A DNA stretch of 64,000 bases from assembly GCA_002422685.1 (NCBI GenBank), contig DITC01000061.1:1-64000 (forward strand). The letters run 5' to 3'. The notes beneath the pieces are model-generated. The model had not been told where the DNA came from, searched no databases, and saw nothing but the letters and a program-made list of their open reading frames with translations. Below, in pieces: positions 29,267 to 38,848 of the stretch. This DNA comes from Thauera sp. UBA6194. GTDB taxonomy: Bacteria > Pseudomonadota > Gammaproteobacteria > Burkholderiales > Rhodocyclaceae. The translations under genes and the position numbers were made by a program. Positions within the stretch are counted from its first letter, which is position 1. Each line of letters starts with the position of its first letter.

Positions 29267-29524
29267 TCACATGCCCAGTTCGCCGCGACCCTCTTCCCAC
29301 TGCGCGGGCGTGAAGGTCTGCAGCTGCAGGGCGTGGATCTCGTTGCCCATCAGGCGCCCGAGGGTGGCGTACACGGCCTGATGCTGGCGCACCTTGGGCT
29401 TGCCCTCGAACGCGGCGCTGACCACGATGCCGCGAAAATGCACGCCGTCCTCACCCTCGATGGCGACCAGCTCGCAGGGCAGGCCCTGCTCGATCAGACG
29501 CTTGATCTCGCTTGCTTCGAACAT
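29267..29524 (-). CDS. ibaG: BolA-family protein
   Basis: An 85-residue BolA-like protein (KRLIEQGLPCELVAIEGEDG, VHFRGIVVSAAFEGK, HQAVYATLGR). BolA proteins pair with monothiol glutaredoxins in iron-sulfur trafficking; the IbaG subgroup typically lies just upstream of murA, as here. Coupling to the ABC-2 permease gene is close (10 bases). Confidence 0.92.
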   Translation of the reverse strand: MFEASEIKRLIEQGLPCELVAIEGEDGVHFRGIVVSAAFEGKPKVRQHQAVYATLGRLMGNEIHALQLQTFTPAQWEEGRGELGM

Positions 29525-29534
29525 TTTGAATCCT

Positions 29535-30368
29535 TTACGAACGCAGCTTGTAACCGCGGGCGAGCATCGCCAGGGTCAGGGCCGCAAGTACCACGAAACA
29601 CAGGCTCACCACGCCGAGCGAAAGCCAGGGCGAGGTGTCCGATTGACCGAAGAAACCGTAGCGAAACCCGTCGATCATGAAGAAGAACGGGTTGAAATGC
29701 GACACGTCCTGCCAGAACGGCGGCAGCGAATGAATGGAGTAGAACACGCCCGACAGCATGGTGAGCGGCATGATGAGGAAGTTCTGGAAGGCGGCGAGCT
29801 GATCGAACTTGTCCGCCCAGATGCCGGCGATGACGCCGAACGAGCCCAGGATGATGCCGCCCATCACCGCGAAGGTGAGCACCCACAGCGGGTTGGCCAT
29901 CGGCACCTCGACGAAGGCCGCCGACACCGCGAGCACGCCGGCGCCCACCATCAGCCCGCGCAGGGTCGAGGCGATGACGTAGGCGGCGTAGAACTCGCGA
30001 TACGACAGCGGCGGCAGCAGCACGAAGATGATGTTGCCGGTGATCTTGCTCTGGATCAGCGAGGACGAGCTGTTGGCGAAGGCGTTCTGCAGCACCGACA
30101 TCATCACCAGGCCGGGCACCAGGAAGCTGGTGTAGGCGACCTCACCGTAGACCGTGACGTGGCGGTCGAGCACGTGCGAGAAGATGAGCAGGAACAGCAG
30201 CGCGTTGAGCACCGGCGCACCGACGGTCTGGAAGCTGACCTTCCAGAAGCGCAGGGTTTCCTTGTACAGCAGGGTACGAAAGCCGGTCAGCGCCGACTCG
30301 GGCGGCATCGGCTCGATGCGCGGCGCGGACGCGGAGACGGGCGCGGGCGTCGATGAACGTTCAGGCAC
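29535..30368 (-). CDS. ABC-2 type transporter permease (YadH-like)
   Basis: A 277-residue integral membrane protein with about six hydrophobic helices and the ABC-2 motif region (LLFLLIFSHVL, SFLVPGLVMMSVLQNAFANS, MPLTMLSGVFYS). It resembles E. coli YadH; the exported substrate is unknown. The start is taken as a GTG at 30368, overlapping the ATPase gene by 8 bases with AGG 9 bases upstream; an ATG at residue 21 lacks a Shine-Dalgarno. It lies in the mla-murA operon, which suggests an envelope substrate (inference). Confidence 0.9.
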   Translation of the reverse strand: MPERSSTPAPVSASAPRIEPMPPESALTGFRTLLYKETLRFWKVSFQTVGAPVLNALLFLLIFSHVLDRHVTVYGEVAYTSFLVPGLVMMSVLQNAFANSSSSLIQSKITGNIIFVLLPPLSYREFYAAYVIASTLRGLMVGAGVLAVSAAFVEVPMANPLWVLTFAVMGGIILGSFGVIAGIWADKFDQLAAFQNFLIMPLTMLSGVFYSIHSLPPFWQDVSHFNPFFFMIDGFRYGFFGQSDTSPWLSLGVVSLCFVVLAALTLAMLARGYKLRS

Positions 30369-31275
30369 GGTGCATCACCTCGACAAAGACACGCTCGAGG
30401 TCCGGCTCGCCGAGCTGCATTTCGATCAGACCCGCCTGCGCCTCGCGCAGCCGGGCAAGCAGGGTCTCGACGTCGGCGTAGCTGTCGAAGCCGAAGTCCA
30501 CCCAGCCGCCTTCGCCCGCCTCGCCCGCCTCTGCGACCGTACCACCGAGTTCGACGCCACGCGCCGGATTGGCCAGGCGCACGCGCAGGCTGTGGGTGGC
30601 GAAACGGCGCAGCAGGTTTGCGGTGGTGTCGAGCGCCACCACCTTGCCGGCCTTGAGCATCGCGATACGCCCGCACAGGGTCTCGGCCTCTTCCAGGTAG
30701 TGCGTGGTCAGCACGATGGTATGGCCGTCGCGGTTGAGCTTGCGGATGAACTGCCACAGCCCCTGGCGCAGCTCCACGTCGACGCCGGCGGTAGGCTCGT
30801 CGAGCACGATCACCGGCGGCCGGTGCACCAGCGCCTGCGCCACCAGCACGCGCCGCTTCATGCCCCCGGACAGCGCACGCATGTTCGCGCTGGCCTTGTG
30901 CGTGAGGTCGAGGCTGGCGAGGATCTCGTCGATCCAGTCGTCGTTACGGCGGATGCCGAAGTAGCCCGACTGGATGCGCAGCAGTTCGCGCACCGAGAAG
31001 AAGGGGTCGAACACGAGCTCCTGCGGCACGACGCCGAGGTTGCGGCGCGCGTTGCGGTAGTCGCCGACGACGTCGTGCCCCATGATCGCGAGCGTGCCGC
31101 TGTCGGGCCGCACCAACCCGGAGAGCGCGGAGATCAACGTGGTCTTGCCCGCGCCGTTGGGCCCGAGCAGGCCGAAGAACTCACCCTGGCCGATTTCGAG
31201 ATCGACCCCACCGAGCGCCTGCAGGCTGCCATAGCGTTTGGTGACGCCGTCGATTCGAAGCGCGGGCAGACTCAT
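30361..31275 (-). CDS. ABC-2 transporter ATP-binding protein (YadG-like)
   Basis: A 304-residue ABC ATPase with Walker A GPNGAGKTTLIS, signature ALSGGMKRRVLVAQAL, Walker B VIVLDEPTAGVDVELR and the switch His in IVLTTHYLEEAE. The C-terminal 80 residues form the extension common in drug/polysaccharide-type ABC-2 ATPases. It starts inside the mlaB stop codon (ATGA) and overlaps the permease gene, so the two subunits form one exporter. Confidence 0.93.
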   Translation of the reverse strand: MSLPALRIDGVTKRYGSLQALGGVDLEIGQGEFFGLLGPNGAGKTTLISALSGLVRPDSGTLAIMGHDVVGDYRNARRNLGVVPQELVFDPFFSVRELLRIQSGYFGIRRNDDWIDEILASLDLTHKASANMRALSGGMKRRVLVAQALVHRPPVIVLDEPTAGVDVELRQGLWQFIRKLNRDGHTIVLTTHYLEEAETLCGRIAMLKAGKVVALDTTANLLRRFATHSLRVRLANPARGVELGGTVAEAGEAGEGGWVDFGFDSYADVETLLARLREAQAGLIEMQLGEPDLERVFVEVMHRA

Positions 31276-31565
31276 TGCGCCGAATCCAGGGGCAGCAGCG
31301 CGTCGAGGTCGTAGAGCCCCGCCAGGCTGAGCATGCCGGCCGGCAGGTTGCGCACGAGCAGGCGATGCCCTGCCTGCTGCGCACAGCGCATCCAGTCGAG
31401 CAGCAGCGCCAGCGCAGCCGAATCGACCGTGTCCGCGTCCTTGAAATCCACCACCAGACTGCCGGCACGCGCCAGCCGGCGACCTTCCTCGAGCACGGCC
31501 GGCGCCGACGCCATGGTCAGCGCGCCGGCGGGTGCGAACACGGTGAGCGGAGCCGATCCGCTCAT
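31272..31565 (-). CDS. mlaB: MlaB-like STAS-domain protein
   Basis: A 97-residue STAS (sulfate transporter/anti-sigma antagonist) domain protein: LTVFAPAGALTMASAPAVL, VVDFKDADTVDSAALALLLD with the typical DS/AALALL helix start, and LPAGMLSLAGLYDLD. In the Mla system MlaB binds MlaF and stabilises the inner-membrane phospholipid ABC complex. It overlaps mlaC and the next ATPase gene by 4 bases each. Confidence 0.88.
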   Translation of the reverse strand: MSGSAPLTVFAPAGALTMASAPAVLEEGRRLARAGSLVVDFKDADTVDSAALALLLDWMRCAQQAGHRLLVRNLPAGMLSLAGLYDLDALLPLDSAQ

Positions 31566-32227
31566 GCCTTGCGGCCGTCTTCGCCCTGCTGCAGCCCGTG
31601 CTGCTCGGCGAGGCTGCGGTTGCGCTCTTCCAGCGACTTGATCAGGCCGTCGATACCGCCGCGGCTGATCTCCTGCCCGAAGCTGCTGCGATAGTTGGTG
31701 ACCAGGCTCACACCGGCGACGATGACGTCGAACACCTTCCAGCCCTGATCGCGCTTCTCGAGCATGTAGTCGATGCCGACCGGCTGCGCACCGGTCTGGA
31801 TGACCTCGGTGCGGATCTGCACGCGGGTGTCGGCCGAAGCAAAGCGCGAGGGGCGGAACTCGATGCGCTGGTCGCGATACTGGGTGAGCGCGTTCGAGTA
31901 GGTGCGCACGAGCAGGGTGCGGAAAGCCTCGGTGAGCCGGTCCTGCTGCTCGGGCGTGGCCTGGCGCCAGTCACGGCCCACCGCCAGCATGGTCATGCGG
32001 CGAAAATCGAAGTGCGGCAGCACCTTGGCGTCGACCAGCTCGATCACGCGCTGGGTGTCGCCGGACTGGATGGCCTTGTCGGCACGCACGATCTCGAGCA
32101 CTTCGTTGGTGACGTCCTTCACCAGCACATCCGGCGCCTTGACGTCGGTGGCTGCGCTCGCCGACAGGATGCCGGCGAACATCATGCACAAGAGAGGGAG
32201 AAAGAAGCGGTTCAGCAGTCTGTTCAT
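31562..32227 (-). CDS. mlaC: MlaC periplasmic phospholipid-binding protein
   Basis: A 221-residue exported protein with a signal peptide (about residues 1-25, ending SASA-AT) and the MlaC/Ttg2 fold: LVKDVTNEVLEIVRADKAIQ, LPHFDFRRMTMLAVGRDW and the C-terminal VSLVTNYRSSFGQEISRGG. MlaC shuttles phospholipid between the MlaA outer-membrane complex and MlaFEDB. It is 15 bases downstream of mlaA. Confidence 0.95.
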   Translation of the reverse strand: MNRLLNRFFLPLLCMMFAGILSASAATDVKAPDVLVKDVTNEVLEIVRADKAIQSGDTQRVIELVDAKVLPHFDFRRMTMLAVGRDWRQATPEQQDRLTEAFRTLLVRTYSNALTQYRDQRIEFRPSRFASADTRVQIRTEVIQTGAQPVGIDYMLEKRDQGWKVFDVIVAGVSLVTNYRSSFGQEISRGGIDGLIKSLEERNRSLAEQHGLQQGEDGRKA

Positions 32228-32242
32228 GTCTTTTGCTTGGTT

Positions 32243-33085
32243 TTAGTGGGTTGACGACAGGCGCGCGCGGTCGAAGGCCAGTTCACCGATCTCGACGAGC
32301 TCGAGGCGCTCCACCGCGGCGGCAGCGGCCGAGTCCACCTCGTCGCCCAGGGGCGCGGCGGACTGCTCGTCGAAATCTTCGTACACCCGCTCCTGCTGGC
32401 CATCACTGACCTTGTAACGGCGTTGTTCGAGATAGAAGTCGCGCACGAAGGCGTAGCGGTCGAGCGCGGCCTCGTCCAGCGTGCGCTCACTGCCCAGCAG
32501 CACCGAACGGCCATGCACGACGCGGGTGCCGGTGACAGTGTTGCGCGTGGGCACATGGTCGATGGAGAACGGCGTGTCGCCCATCATGTCTGCCGGCATG
32601 GCCACGGCGTCGCGCACGGTGCGCGGACCGAAGAAGGGCAGCACGATGTAGGCGCCCTCGCCCACGCCCCAGCGCCCCAGCGTCTGACCGAGATCTTCGT
32701 CGTGCTTGGGCAGACCCGCCTCGCTGGCGATGTCGAGCACGCCGAGCAGGCCCCAGGTGGAGTTGAGCGCAAAACGCATGAGGTCGCTCATGCCCTCGGC
32801 GAACTTGCCCTGCAGCATGTTGTTGAGCGCGATCCAGGGATCGGCCAGGTTGCCGAAGACGTTGCCCACGCCGGTGCGCACCGGGCTCGGCAGCACCGTC
32901 TCGTAGACCTGCGCGGCCGGCTTGATGACGACCTTGTCCACCTGGTCGTTGAAGCTGAACATCGCGCGGTTGTAGCCTTCGAGCGGGTCGTTCGGGTTGC
33001 CGGTGCTGGCACAGCCGGCGAGCAGCGCAGCCGACAGTGCCGCGATTGCCACACCGGCGCGTGAGGAACGGAAGACGTTTCGCAT
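32243..33085 (-). CDS. mlaA: MlaA/VacJ outer-membrane lipoprotein
   Basis: A 280-residue lipoprotein: signal peptide with lipobox LLAGC (Cys25), then DPLEGYNRAMFSFNDQVD, PWIALNNMLQGKF, EDLGQTLGRWGVGEGAYIVL and LPFFGPRTVRDA, all VacJ signatures. MlaA removes misplaced phospholipid from the outer leaflet with OmpC-like porins. Here it is in the same operon as mlaFED and mlaC; in E. coli it is unlinked. Confidence 0.96.
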   Translation of the reverse strand: MRNVFRSSRAGVAIAALSAALLAGCASTGNPNDPLEGYNRAMFSFNDQVDKVVIKPAAQVYETVLPSPVRTGVGNVFGNLADPWIALNNMLQGKFAEGMSDLMRFALNSTWGLLGVLDIASEAGLPKHDEDLGQTLGRWGVGEGAYIVLPFFGPRTVRDAVAMPADMMGDTPFSIDHVPTRNTVTGTRVVHGRSVLLGSERTLDEAALDRYAFVRDFYLEQRRYKVSDGQQERVYEDFDEQSAAPLGDEVDSAAAAAVERLELVEIGELAFDRARLSSTH

Positions 33086-33114
33086 TGTTGTTTTCTCCGG
33101 AAATCCTGGGCGCC

Positions 33115-33588
33115 TTACTGCGCCGCCGGCGCGTCGGCGGCGCGATCGAACATGAACTGGCCGATCAGCTTCTCGAGCACCACTGCCGACTGGGTGATCA
33201 GAACGCGGTCACCGTTCTTCAGCATCTCGATGTCGGCGCCGGCCTCCAGCCCCACGTACTGCTCGCCGAGCAGGCCGGAGGTCAGGATCGACGCCGCGGT
33301 GTCGGCCGGAAATTCGTAGCGTTTGTCGACCTCGAGCTCGACCACGGCGCGGTAGGTCTCGGTGTCGAAGCGGATGCTGGCGACACGGCCGACCAGCACG
33401 CCCGAGCTCTTGACCGGCGCGCGCACCTTGAGCCCGCCGATGTTGTCGAAGGGGGCCTCGATGCGATAGGTCTCGCCACCGTTGATCCCCGAGAAATTGC
33501 CCACCTTCATCGCCAGGAACACGAGCGCGGCGAAACCGATGGCAACAAAAATGCCGACCCACAGGTCGAGCGCGGTACGACTCATCAT
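33115..33588 (-). CDS. mlaD: MlaD phospholipid-binding MCE protein
   Basis: A 157-residue MCE-domain protein with one N-terminal membrane helix (about residues 8-26) and the MCE core (YRIEAPFDNIGGLKVRAPVK, VGRVASI, ILTSGLLGEQYVGLEAG). MlaD forms the hexameric lipid ring on the MlaFEDB complex. Two adjacent ATGs (33588 and 33585) are possible; the first overlaps the mlaE stop codon, so coupling favours it. Confidence 0.95.
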   Translation of the reverse strand: MMSRTALDLWVGIFVAIGFAALVFLAMKVGNFSGINGGETYRIEAPFDNIGGLKVRAPVKSSGVLVGRVASIRFDTETYRAVVELEVDKRYEFPADTAASILTSGLLGEQYVGLEAGADIEMLKNGDRVLITQSAVVLEKLIGQFMFDRAADAPAAQ

Positions 33589-34376
33589 CAACCCCGGAAC
33601 ATGAAAGAGGTAAGCACGAAATCCAGCGCCAGGATGGCCAGCGCGGAAGTCACGACGGTGCGGGTGATCGCGCGCGACACGCCTTCGGCGGTCGGTTGGC
33701 AATCGTAGCCTTCGAACACCGCGATCAGCGACACCACCGTACCGAAGACCGCGGACTTGATCACGCCGTTCATCACGTCGTACTCGAATTCGACCGCCGC
33801 CTGCATCTGCGACCAGAACGCACCGTCATCGACGCCGATCACCGCCACCGTGATCAGCCAGCCACCGAAGATACCCATCGCCGAGAACAGCGCGGCCAGC
33901 AGCGGCATCGACAGCACGCCGCCCCAGAAGCGCGGCGCGACCACGCGCGCGATCGGGTTGACCGCCATCATGTCCATCGCCTTCAGCTGCTCGGTGGTCT
34001 TCATCAGCCCGATCTCGGCGGTGATCGCCGAGCCCGCGCGGCTCGCGAACAGCAGCGCCGCGATCACCGGCCCGAGCTCGCGCAGCAGCGACAGCGCCAC
34101 CATCACGCCCACCGCGTCGGACGAACCGTAGCGCTGCAGGATGTCGTAACCCTGCAGGCCGAGCACCAGACCGACGAACAGGCCCGACACCACGATGATC
34201 AGCAGCGACAGCACGCCGCTGAAGTAGAGTTCGCGGATGGTGAGGTGGATGCGGCGCAGCGACTGCCCGGAGTGCATCAGCACCGCGAACAGGAAGCGGG
34301 TGATGAAACCCAGCCGCCAGATGCCGTCGATGGTGAGCGCGCCGATGCGGCGCAGCGCGGCGGCGATCGCGTTCAT
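33588..34376 (-). CDS. mlaE: MlaE phospholipid ABC transporter permease
   Basis: A 262-residue MlaE-family permease: FSGVLSLLIIVVSGLFVGLV, LSLLRELGPVIAALLFASRA, GSAITAEIGLMKTTEQLKAM and the C-terminal GYDCQPTAEGVSRAITRTVV. It has about five membrane segments. It is coupled to mlaF and mlaD by short stop-start overlaps. Confidence 0.96.
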   Translation of the reverse strand: MNAIAAALRRIGALTIDGIWRLGFITRFLFAVLMHSGQSLRRIHLTIRELYFSGVLSLLIIVVSGLFVGLVLGLQGYDILQRYGSSDAVGVMVALSLLRELGPVIAALLFASRAGSAITAEIGLMKTTEQLKAMDMMAVNPIARVVAPRFWGGVLSMPLLAALFSAMGIFGGWLITVAVIGVDDGAFWSQMQAAVEFEYDVMNGVIKSAVFGTVVSLIAVFEGYDCQPTAEGVSRAITRTVVTSALAILALDFVLTSFMFRG

Positions 34377-35194
34377 GCGCCCTCCCGGCCGAGCAGGCTG
34401 TCGATCGGCGGCGCCGGATAGTGGAACGGCACCGGCCCGTCGGCCTCGGCGTTGACGAACTGATGCACGAAGGGGTCGGTCGAGGCGCGGATTTCGTCCG
34501 GCGTGCCCTTGGCGACGATGCGCCCGTCGGAGACGAAGTAGATGTAATCAACGATCTCGAGCGACTCGTGCACGTCGTGCGTGACCATCACCGAGCTCGC
34601 GCCGAGCGCGTCGTTGAGCCGGCGGATGAGCTGGCCGATGATGCCCAGCGAGATCGGATCGAGGCCGGCGAAGGGCTCGTCGTACAGGATCAGCATCGGA
34701 TCGAGCGCCACCGCACGCGCCAGCGCCACGCGGCGCGCCATGCCACCCGACAGCTCGGTCGGATGCAGCGCGGCCGCACCACGCAGACCCACCGCCTGCA
34801 GCTTCATCAGCACCAGGTCGCGGATCATGTCCGCAGGCAAAGCGGTGTGCTCGCGCATCGGAAAGGCAACGTTGTCGAACACGTTCATGTCGGTGAACAA
34901 GGCACCGAACTGGAACAGCATGCCCATGCGCCGGCGCAGCGCGTAGAGCTCGCTGCCCGACAGGCGCGCGAGGTTGCGCCCCTCGACCTCGACCGTGCCG
35001 CCCGAAGCGCGCAGCTGGCCGCCGATCAGGCGCAACAGCGTGGTCTTGCCGCAGCCGCTGCCGCCCATGATGGCGATGACCTGGCCGCGATGCACGCTCA
35101 GGTCGATGCCGCGCAGGACCTCGCGCTCGCCGTAGGCGAAGCGGACGTCACGCAGGGAAACCAGCGGAGAGTTCTGCCCGGAAAATGCCGACAC
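34373..35194 (-). CDS. mlaF: MlaF phospholipid ABC transporter ATPase
   Basis: About 273 residues from a GTG start (VSAFSGQNSPLVSLRD). Walker A GGSGCGKTTLLRL, signature ELSGGMARRVALARAV, Walker B LILYDEPFAGLDPISLG and the switch His in VMVTHDVHESLE are intact. The start is uncertain: the frame is open 27 codons further, but that part does not resemble the family and there is no good Shine-Dalgarno for either. It is first in the mlaFEDACB-exporter-ibaG-murA operon. Confidence 0.93.
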   Translation of the reverse strand: MSAFSGQNSPLVSLRDVRFAYGEREVLRGIDLSVHRGQVIAIMGGSGCGKTTLLRLIGGQLRASGGTVEVEGRNLARLSGSELYALRRRMGMLFQFGALFTDMNVFDNVAFPMREHTALPADMIRDLVLMKLQAVGLRGAAALHPTELSGGMARRVALARAVALDPMLILYDEPFAGLDPISLGIIGQLIRRLNDALGASSVMVTHDVHESLEIVDYIYFVSDGRIVAKGTPDEIRASTDPFVHQFVNAEADGPVPFHYPAPPIDSLLGREGA

Positions 35195-35369
35195 GTTAAA
35201 AATGGCTGCCGAAAAACCCGTGAGTGTAGCAGAGGCCCAGGTCAACAACTGCGCCGTCGCTGCAACGCAACACAATCAATGAGCCGGAAAAAGCCAGCCC
35301 TCGCCGGCGACGCTCCGTTTATGCAAAAACGCTATTCCATTTTCCATTGGATGCATTTAGCATGCGCTC

Positions 35370-37121
35370 ATGCCGCGCCCCACCAATTTACTTGTCATTT
35401 TCTGTTCCGCCGCTGCGCTCCTTTCATCGGCGGCCTGCACGCCGCTCGAGCCCCTGCGCACGCCGCGCGGCCACCTGCAGGCCGAGCCCGCCCCCCCAAC
35501 CCGGCCCTCATCGGCGACACCCGCCGTGACCGGGCCGGCGGCCTCCGCGCCCACACACGCCGCGGGGCTCGCCAAGGCGCCCGTCCCCACCGCCGCCAGA
35601 CCCGCCTCGCCCCGGCCCGAGCCCACCCGGGCACGCCCACCCACGTACTCGATCGACGTTCAGGACATCCCGGTCGAGGACTTGCTGCTCGTACTGAGCC
35701 GCGACACCGGGCTCGAGCTCGACCTGCACACCGGCATCGAGGGCCGCGTCACCCTGCAGGCGCGCAACCGTCCGCTGCCCGAGCTGCTCGCGCGCATCGC
35801 CACCCAGGCCGACATCCGCTACACGCTGCACGGCCGCCACCTCGTCGTTCGCCCCGACCTGCCGGTGCTGCGCAGCTACACCGTCGACTACGTGAACATG
35901 AGCCGCGACATGCGCGGCACGGTGGCGACCAGCACGCAGATCGCCACCACCGGCAGCCACCAGCAATCCGGCGGCGGGGGTGGCGGCAGCAACACCTCGG
36001 TGACGCAGATCGAGACCCGGGCCGCCAACGACTTCTGGTCCGCGCTCGAGACCACCCTCGCCGCCGTCCTCGGCGGCCCCACGCCCGCCTGCGGCAATGG
36101 CCCGGGCGCGTGCCGCCACCCCGACCTGATGGTCAATCGCGAAGCCGGCGTGGTCATGGCGCGTGCCACCGCCCGCCAGCACGAGCAGCTGCGCACCCTG
36201 CTCGGCAGCGTTCAGGACGCCGCGCGCCGCCAGGTCATGATCGAGGCCACCATCGTCGAGGTCACGCTCGCCGACGGCTACCGCCAGGGCATCGACTGGA
36301 CCCGGATCGGCGTGCCCGGCTGGAGCGTGCGCCCGCGCGGCAGCGGCGACGCACTGCCCGGCCAGCCCACCGTGGGCTACCTGTCCACGCGCAGCGACGT
36401 GCGCCTCGAGCTGCTCGAGACCTTCGGCACGGTCAAGGTGCTGTCCAGCCCACGCCTGTCGGTGCTCAACAACCAGACCGCGATGCTCAAGGTGGTCGAA
36501 GAGGTCGTGTACTTCCTCGTCGACAGCACCACCACCGAGTACGACGACCGCAAGCAGGCGCGCATCACCGCGACCACCACTCCGCAATCGGTGTCGGTCG
36601 GCATGGTCATGTCGGTCACGCCGCAGATCAGCGCCGGCGGCGAGATCACGCTCAACGTGCGCCCGACCATCTCGGGCATCTCGGGCTTCAAGGACGACCC
36701 CAACCCCTCGCTCGGCGACATCCCCAACCGTGTGCCGCAGATCCGCACACGCGAGATCGAATCCATGCTGCGCCTGCGCAGCGGCGAGATCGCCGTGCTC
36801 GGCGGGCTGATGGAGGACCGCGTCGACCACGACACCGGCCGCATCCCGCTGCTCGGTGATCTGCCCGTGCTCGGCGAACTGTTCACCCGGCGTGACAACG
36901 CGGTGCGGCGCACCGAGCTGCTCATCTTCCTGCGCCCCATCCTGATCGACGAGCCCGGCCTGCAGGGCGGTTACGCCGACTACGCGCCCCACCTGCCCGA
37001 CGCCGACTTCCTCGGCAGCGCCCCCTCGCCCGGCCAGCGCAACTTCCCGCACATGCCGCTGCGCCCGCTGCTGCTGCCGGCCGCAGCCGAACACGAAACC
37101 GCCCCCGCGCTGCAGCCATGA
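35370..37121 (+). CDS. mshL: MshL-type secretin lipoprotein
   Basis: A 583-residue secretin. It has a signal peptide with a lipobox-like SSAAC (Cys23), a Pro/Ala-rich linker to about residue 90, an STN/N0-type domain (YSIDVQDIPVEDLLLVLSRD), a Gly/Ser loop with six glycines near 198, N1-like domains and the secretin core (VEVTLADGYRQGIDW, VLSSPRLSVLNNQTAMLKVV, VPQIRTREIESMLRLRSGE, RTELLIFLRPILID). This matches MSHA-type MshL rather than GspD. It is first in the pilus operon, overlaps mshE by 4 bases, and lacks a strong Shine-Dalgarno. Confidence 0.9.
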   Translation: MPRPTNLLVIFCSAAALLSSAACTPLEPLRTPRGHLQAEPAPPTRPSSATPAVTGPAASAPTHAAGLAKAPVPTAARPASPRPEPTRARPPTYSIDVQDIPVEDLLLVLSRDTGLELDLHTGIEGRVTLQARNRPLPELLARIATQADIRYTLHGRHLVVRPDLPVLRSYTVDYVNMSRDMRGTVATSTQIATTGSHQQSGGGGGGSNTSVTQIETRAANDFWSALETTLAAVLGGPTPACGNGPGACRHPDLMVNREAGVVMARATARQHEQLRTLLGSVQDAARRQVMIEATIVEVTLADGYRQGIDWTRIGVPGWSVRPRGSGDALPGQPTVGYLSTRSDVRLELLETFGTVKVLSSPRLSVLNNQTAMLKVVEEVVYFLVDSTTTEYDDRKQARITATTTPQSVSVGMVMSVTPQISAGGEITLNVRPTISGISGFKDDPNPSLGDIPNRVPQIRTREIESMLRLRSGEIAVLGGLMEDRVDHDTGRIPLLGDLPVLGELFTRRDNAVRRTELLIFLRPILIDEPGLQGGYADYAPHLPDADFLGSAPSPGQRNFPHMPLRPLLLPAAAEHETAPALQP

Positions 37122-38848
37122 ACGCGCCCCTCCCGCTCGGCCAGCAGCTGCTGCACGCCGGACTGATCGGCGCCGACCAGCTGCGCATCGCGCTGCACGA
37201 ACAGGCCCTGCGCCAGCGCGCGCTCGGGCGCGTGCTCGTCGAGCTCGGCTTCGTCAGCGAACGCGCCCTGCGCGAGGCACTCGCCACCCACAGCGGCATG
37301 CGCGAGGTCGACCTCGACACCACGCTGCCCGACCCGGAGGCGCTGCGCCGCATCCCCGACACCCTCGCCCGCCGTCACCGCCTGCTGCCGCTGCGCTACG
37401 ACGCGAGCGGCCCGGCGCTGGTCGTGGCCATGGCGCAAGCGCACGACATCGTCGCGCTCGACCGCCTGCGCGCCGAGCTCGGTCCGGGCACACAGATCGA
37501 GATCCGCCTCGCCGGCGACGCCGAACTCGCACGCGCGATCGCGCAGCACTATGGCAGCACCACCTCGATCGAGGACATGGTGCATGCGCTCGAGCAGCGC
37601 AGCGGCACCGCCGCCGGCCATGGCCAGGACCCACAACTGGTCGTGCGCCTGATAGACGCCTTGCTCGCCGAAGCCGTCTCGCGCAGCGCCTCCGACCTGC
37701 ACTTCGAGCCGGAAGCGGGCTTTTTGCGCATCCGCCACCGCATCGACGGCATCCTGCACCAGGCGCGCGCGCTGCACCGCGCCTGCTGGCCCGAGCTGGC
37801 GGTCAGGCTCAAGGTGCTCTCCGGCATGGACATCGCCGAGTCGCGCGCACCGCAGGACGGCCGCATCAGCCTCGACGTGGGCGGCCGTCCGATCGACTTT
37901 CGCGCCGCCACCCAGCCCACGCTGCACGGCGAAAACTTCGTGCTGCGCATTCTCGACCGCGACAAGGGCATCGTCCCGCTCGCGGCGCTGGCGCTCACCG
38001 CCGCACAGCACGCCGCGCTCGAGCGCATCCTCGCCCGCCCCGAAGGCCTGATCCTCGTCGTCGGCCCCACCGGCAGCGGCAAGACCACCACGCTGTACTC
38101 GATGCTCCAGCACCTCAACGCCGAGGCGGTCAACATCATGACCCTGGAGGACCCGGTGGAATACCCGCTGGCGCTGATCCGCCAGACCCAGGTGGGCGAG
38201 GCCTCGCGCCTGGGCTTCGCCGACGGCGTGCGGGCGCTGCTGCGCCAGGACCCGGACATCATCCTGGTGGGCGAGATCCGTGACGCCGACACCGCCACCA
38301 TGGCGCTGCGCGCCGCGCTCACCGGCCACCAGGTGTTCGCCACGCTGCACGCGAACTCGGCGCTCGGCGCCATCCCGCGCCTGCTCGAGCTCGGCCTGGG
38401 CGCCGAGCTGCTCGCCGAGAACCTCGGCGGCATCCTGTCGCAGCGGCTGCTGCGCAAACTCTGCCCGGCCTGCCGGCAGCCCTGCAGTGCAGCGGAAGCC
38501 GCCGCCCCGGCCACGCGCACCACCCTGCCCGCCGAGGCCATCGTGCATCGCGCGCGGGGCTGCCCGCAGTGCGCTTTTCGCGGCTACCGCGGGCGCATCG
38601 CGATCATGGAGATCCTCCCCTTCGACACCGAGCTGCATGAGCTGCTCGCACGGCGCAGCGGTATCGCCGAGCTCCGGCGCGCGGTGCAGCGCAAGGGTCT
38701 GCCCGGCCTCGCCGACGACGGCCTGCGCCGCGTACTCGACGGCAGCACCAGCCTGGAAGAGCTCGCGCGCGTGCTCGGCCCGGTCGACGCGACCGCCGTG
38801 TGCGCCGCCGACATGGCGTCCCCCGCCGGACACACGAGCGTGCCATGA
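37118..38848 (+). CDS. mshE: MshE-type pilus assembly ATPase
   Basis: A 576-residue GspE/PilB ATPase with an N-terminal MshEN domain (about 1-150: LGQQLLHAGLIGADQLRIAL, RVLVELGFVSERAL), Walker A VGPTGSGKTTTLYSML near 315, Asp box (TLEDPVEYPL), Walker B (LLRQDPDIILVGEIRD), His box (TGHQVFATLHAN) and zinc pairs CPAC and CPQC near the C-terminus. It may bind c-di-GMP through MshEN (known for the family). It sits between the secretin and platform genes with ATGA overlaps on both sides. Confidence 0.92.
   Translation: MNAPLPLGQQLLHAGLIGADQLRIALHEQALRQRALGRVLVELGFVSERALREALATHSGMREVDLDTTLPDPEALRRIPDTLARRHRLLPLRYDASGPALVVAMAQAHDIVALDRLRAELGPGTQIEIRLAGDAELARAIAQHYGSTTSIEDMVHALEQRSGTAAGHGQDPQLVVRLIDALLAEAVSRSASDLHFEPEAGFLRIRHRIDGILHQARALHRACWPELAVRLKVLSGMDIAESRAPQDGRISLDVGGRPIDFRAATQPTLHGENFVLRILDRDKGIVPLAALALTAAQHAALERILARPEGLILVVGPTGSGKTTTLYSMLQHLNAEAVNIMTLEDPVEYPLALIRQTQVGEASRLGFADGVRALLRQDPDIILVGEIRDADTATMALRAALTGHQVFATLHANSALGAIPRLLELGLGAELLAENLGGILSQRLLRKLCPACRQPCSAAEAAAPATRTTLPAEAIVHRARGCPQCAFRGYRGRIAIMEILPFDTELHELLARRSGIAELRRAVQRKGLPGLADDGLRRVLDGSTSLEELARVLGPVDATAVCAADMASPAGHTSVP

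Noticed and set aside
35942..36000. The Gly-rich loop in the secretin as a frameshift or assembly artefact
   Set aside because: The reading frame and family motifs continue on both sides; flexible Gly/Ser loops occur in secretin N domains.
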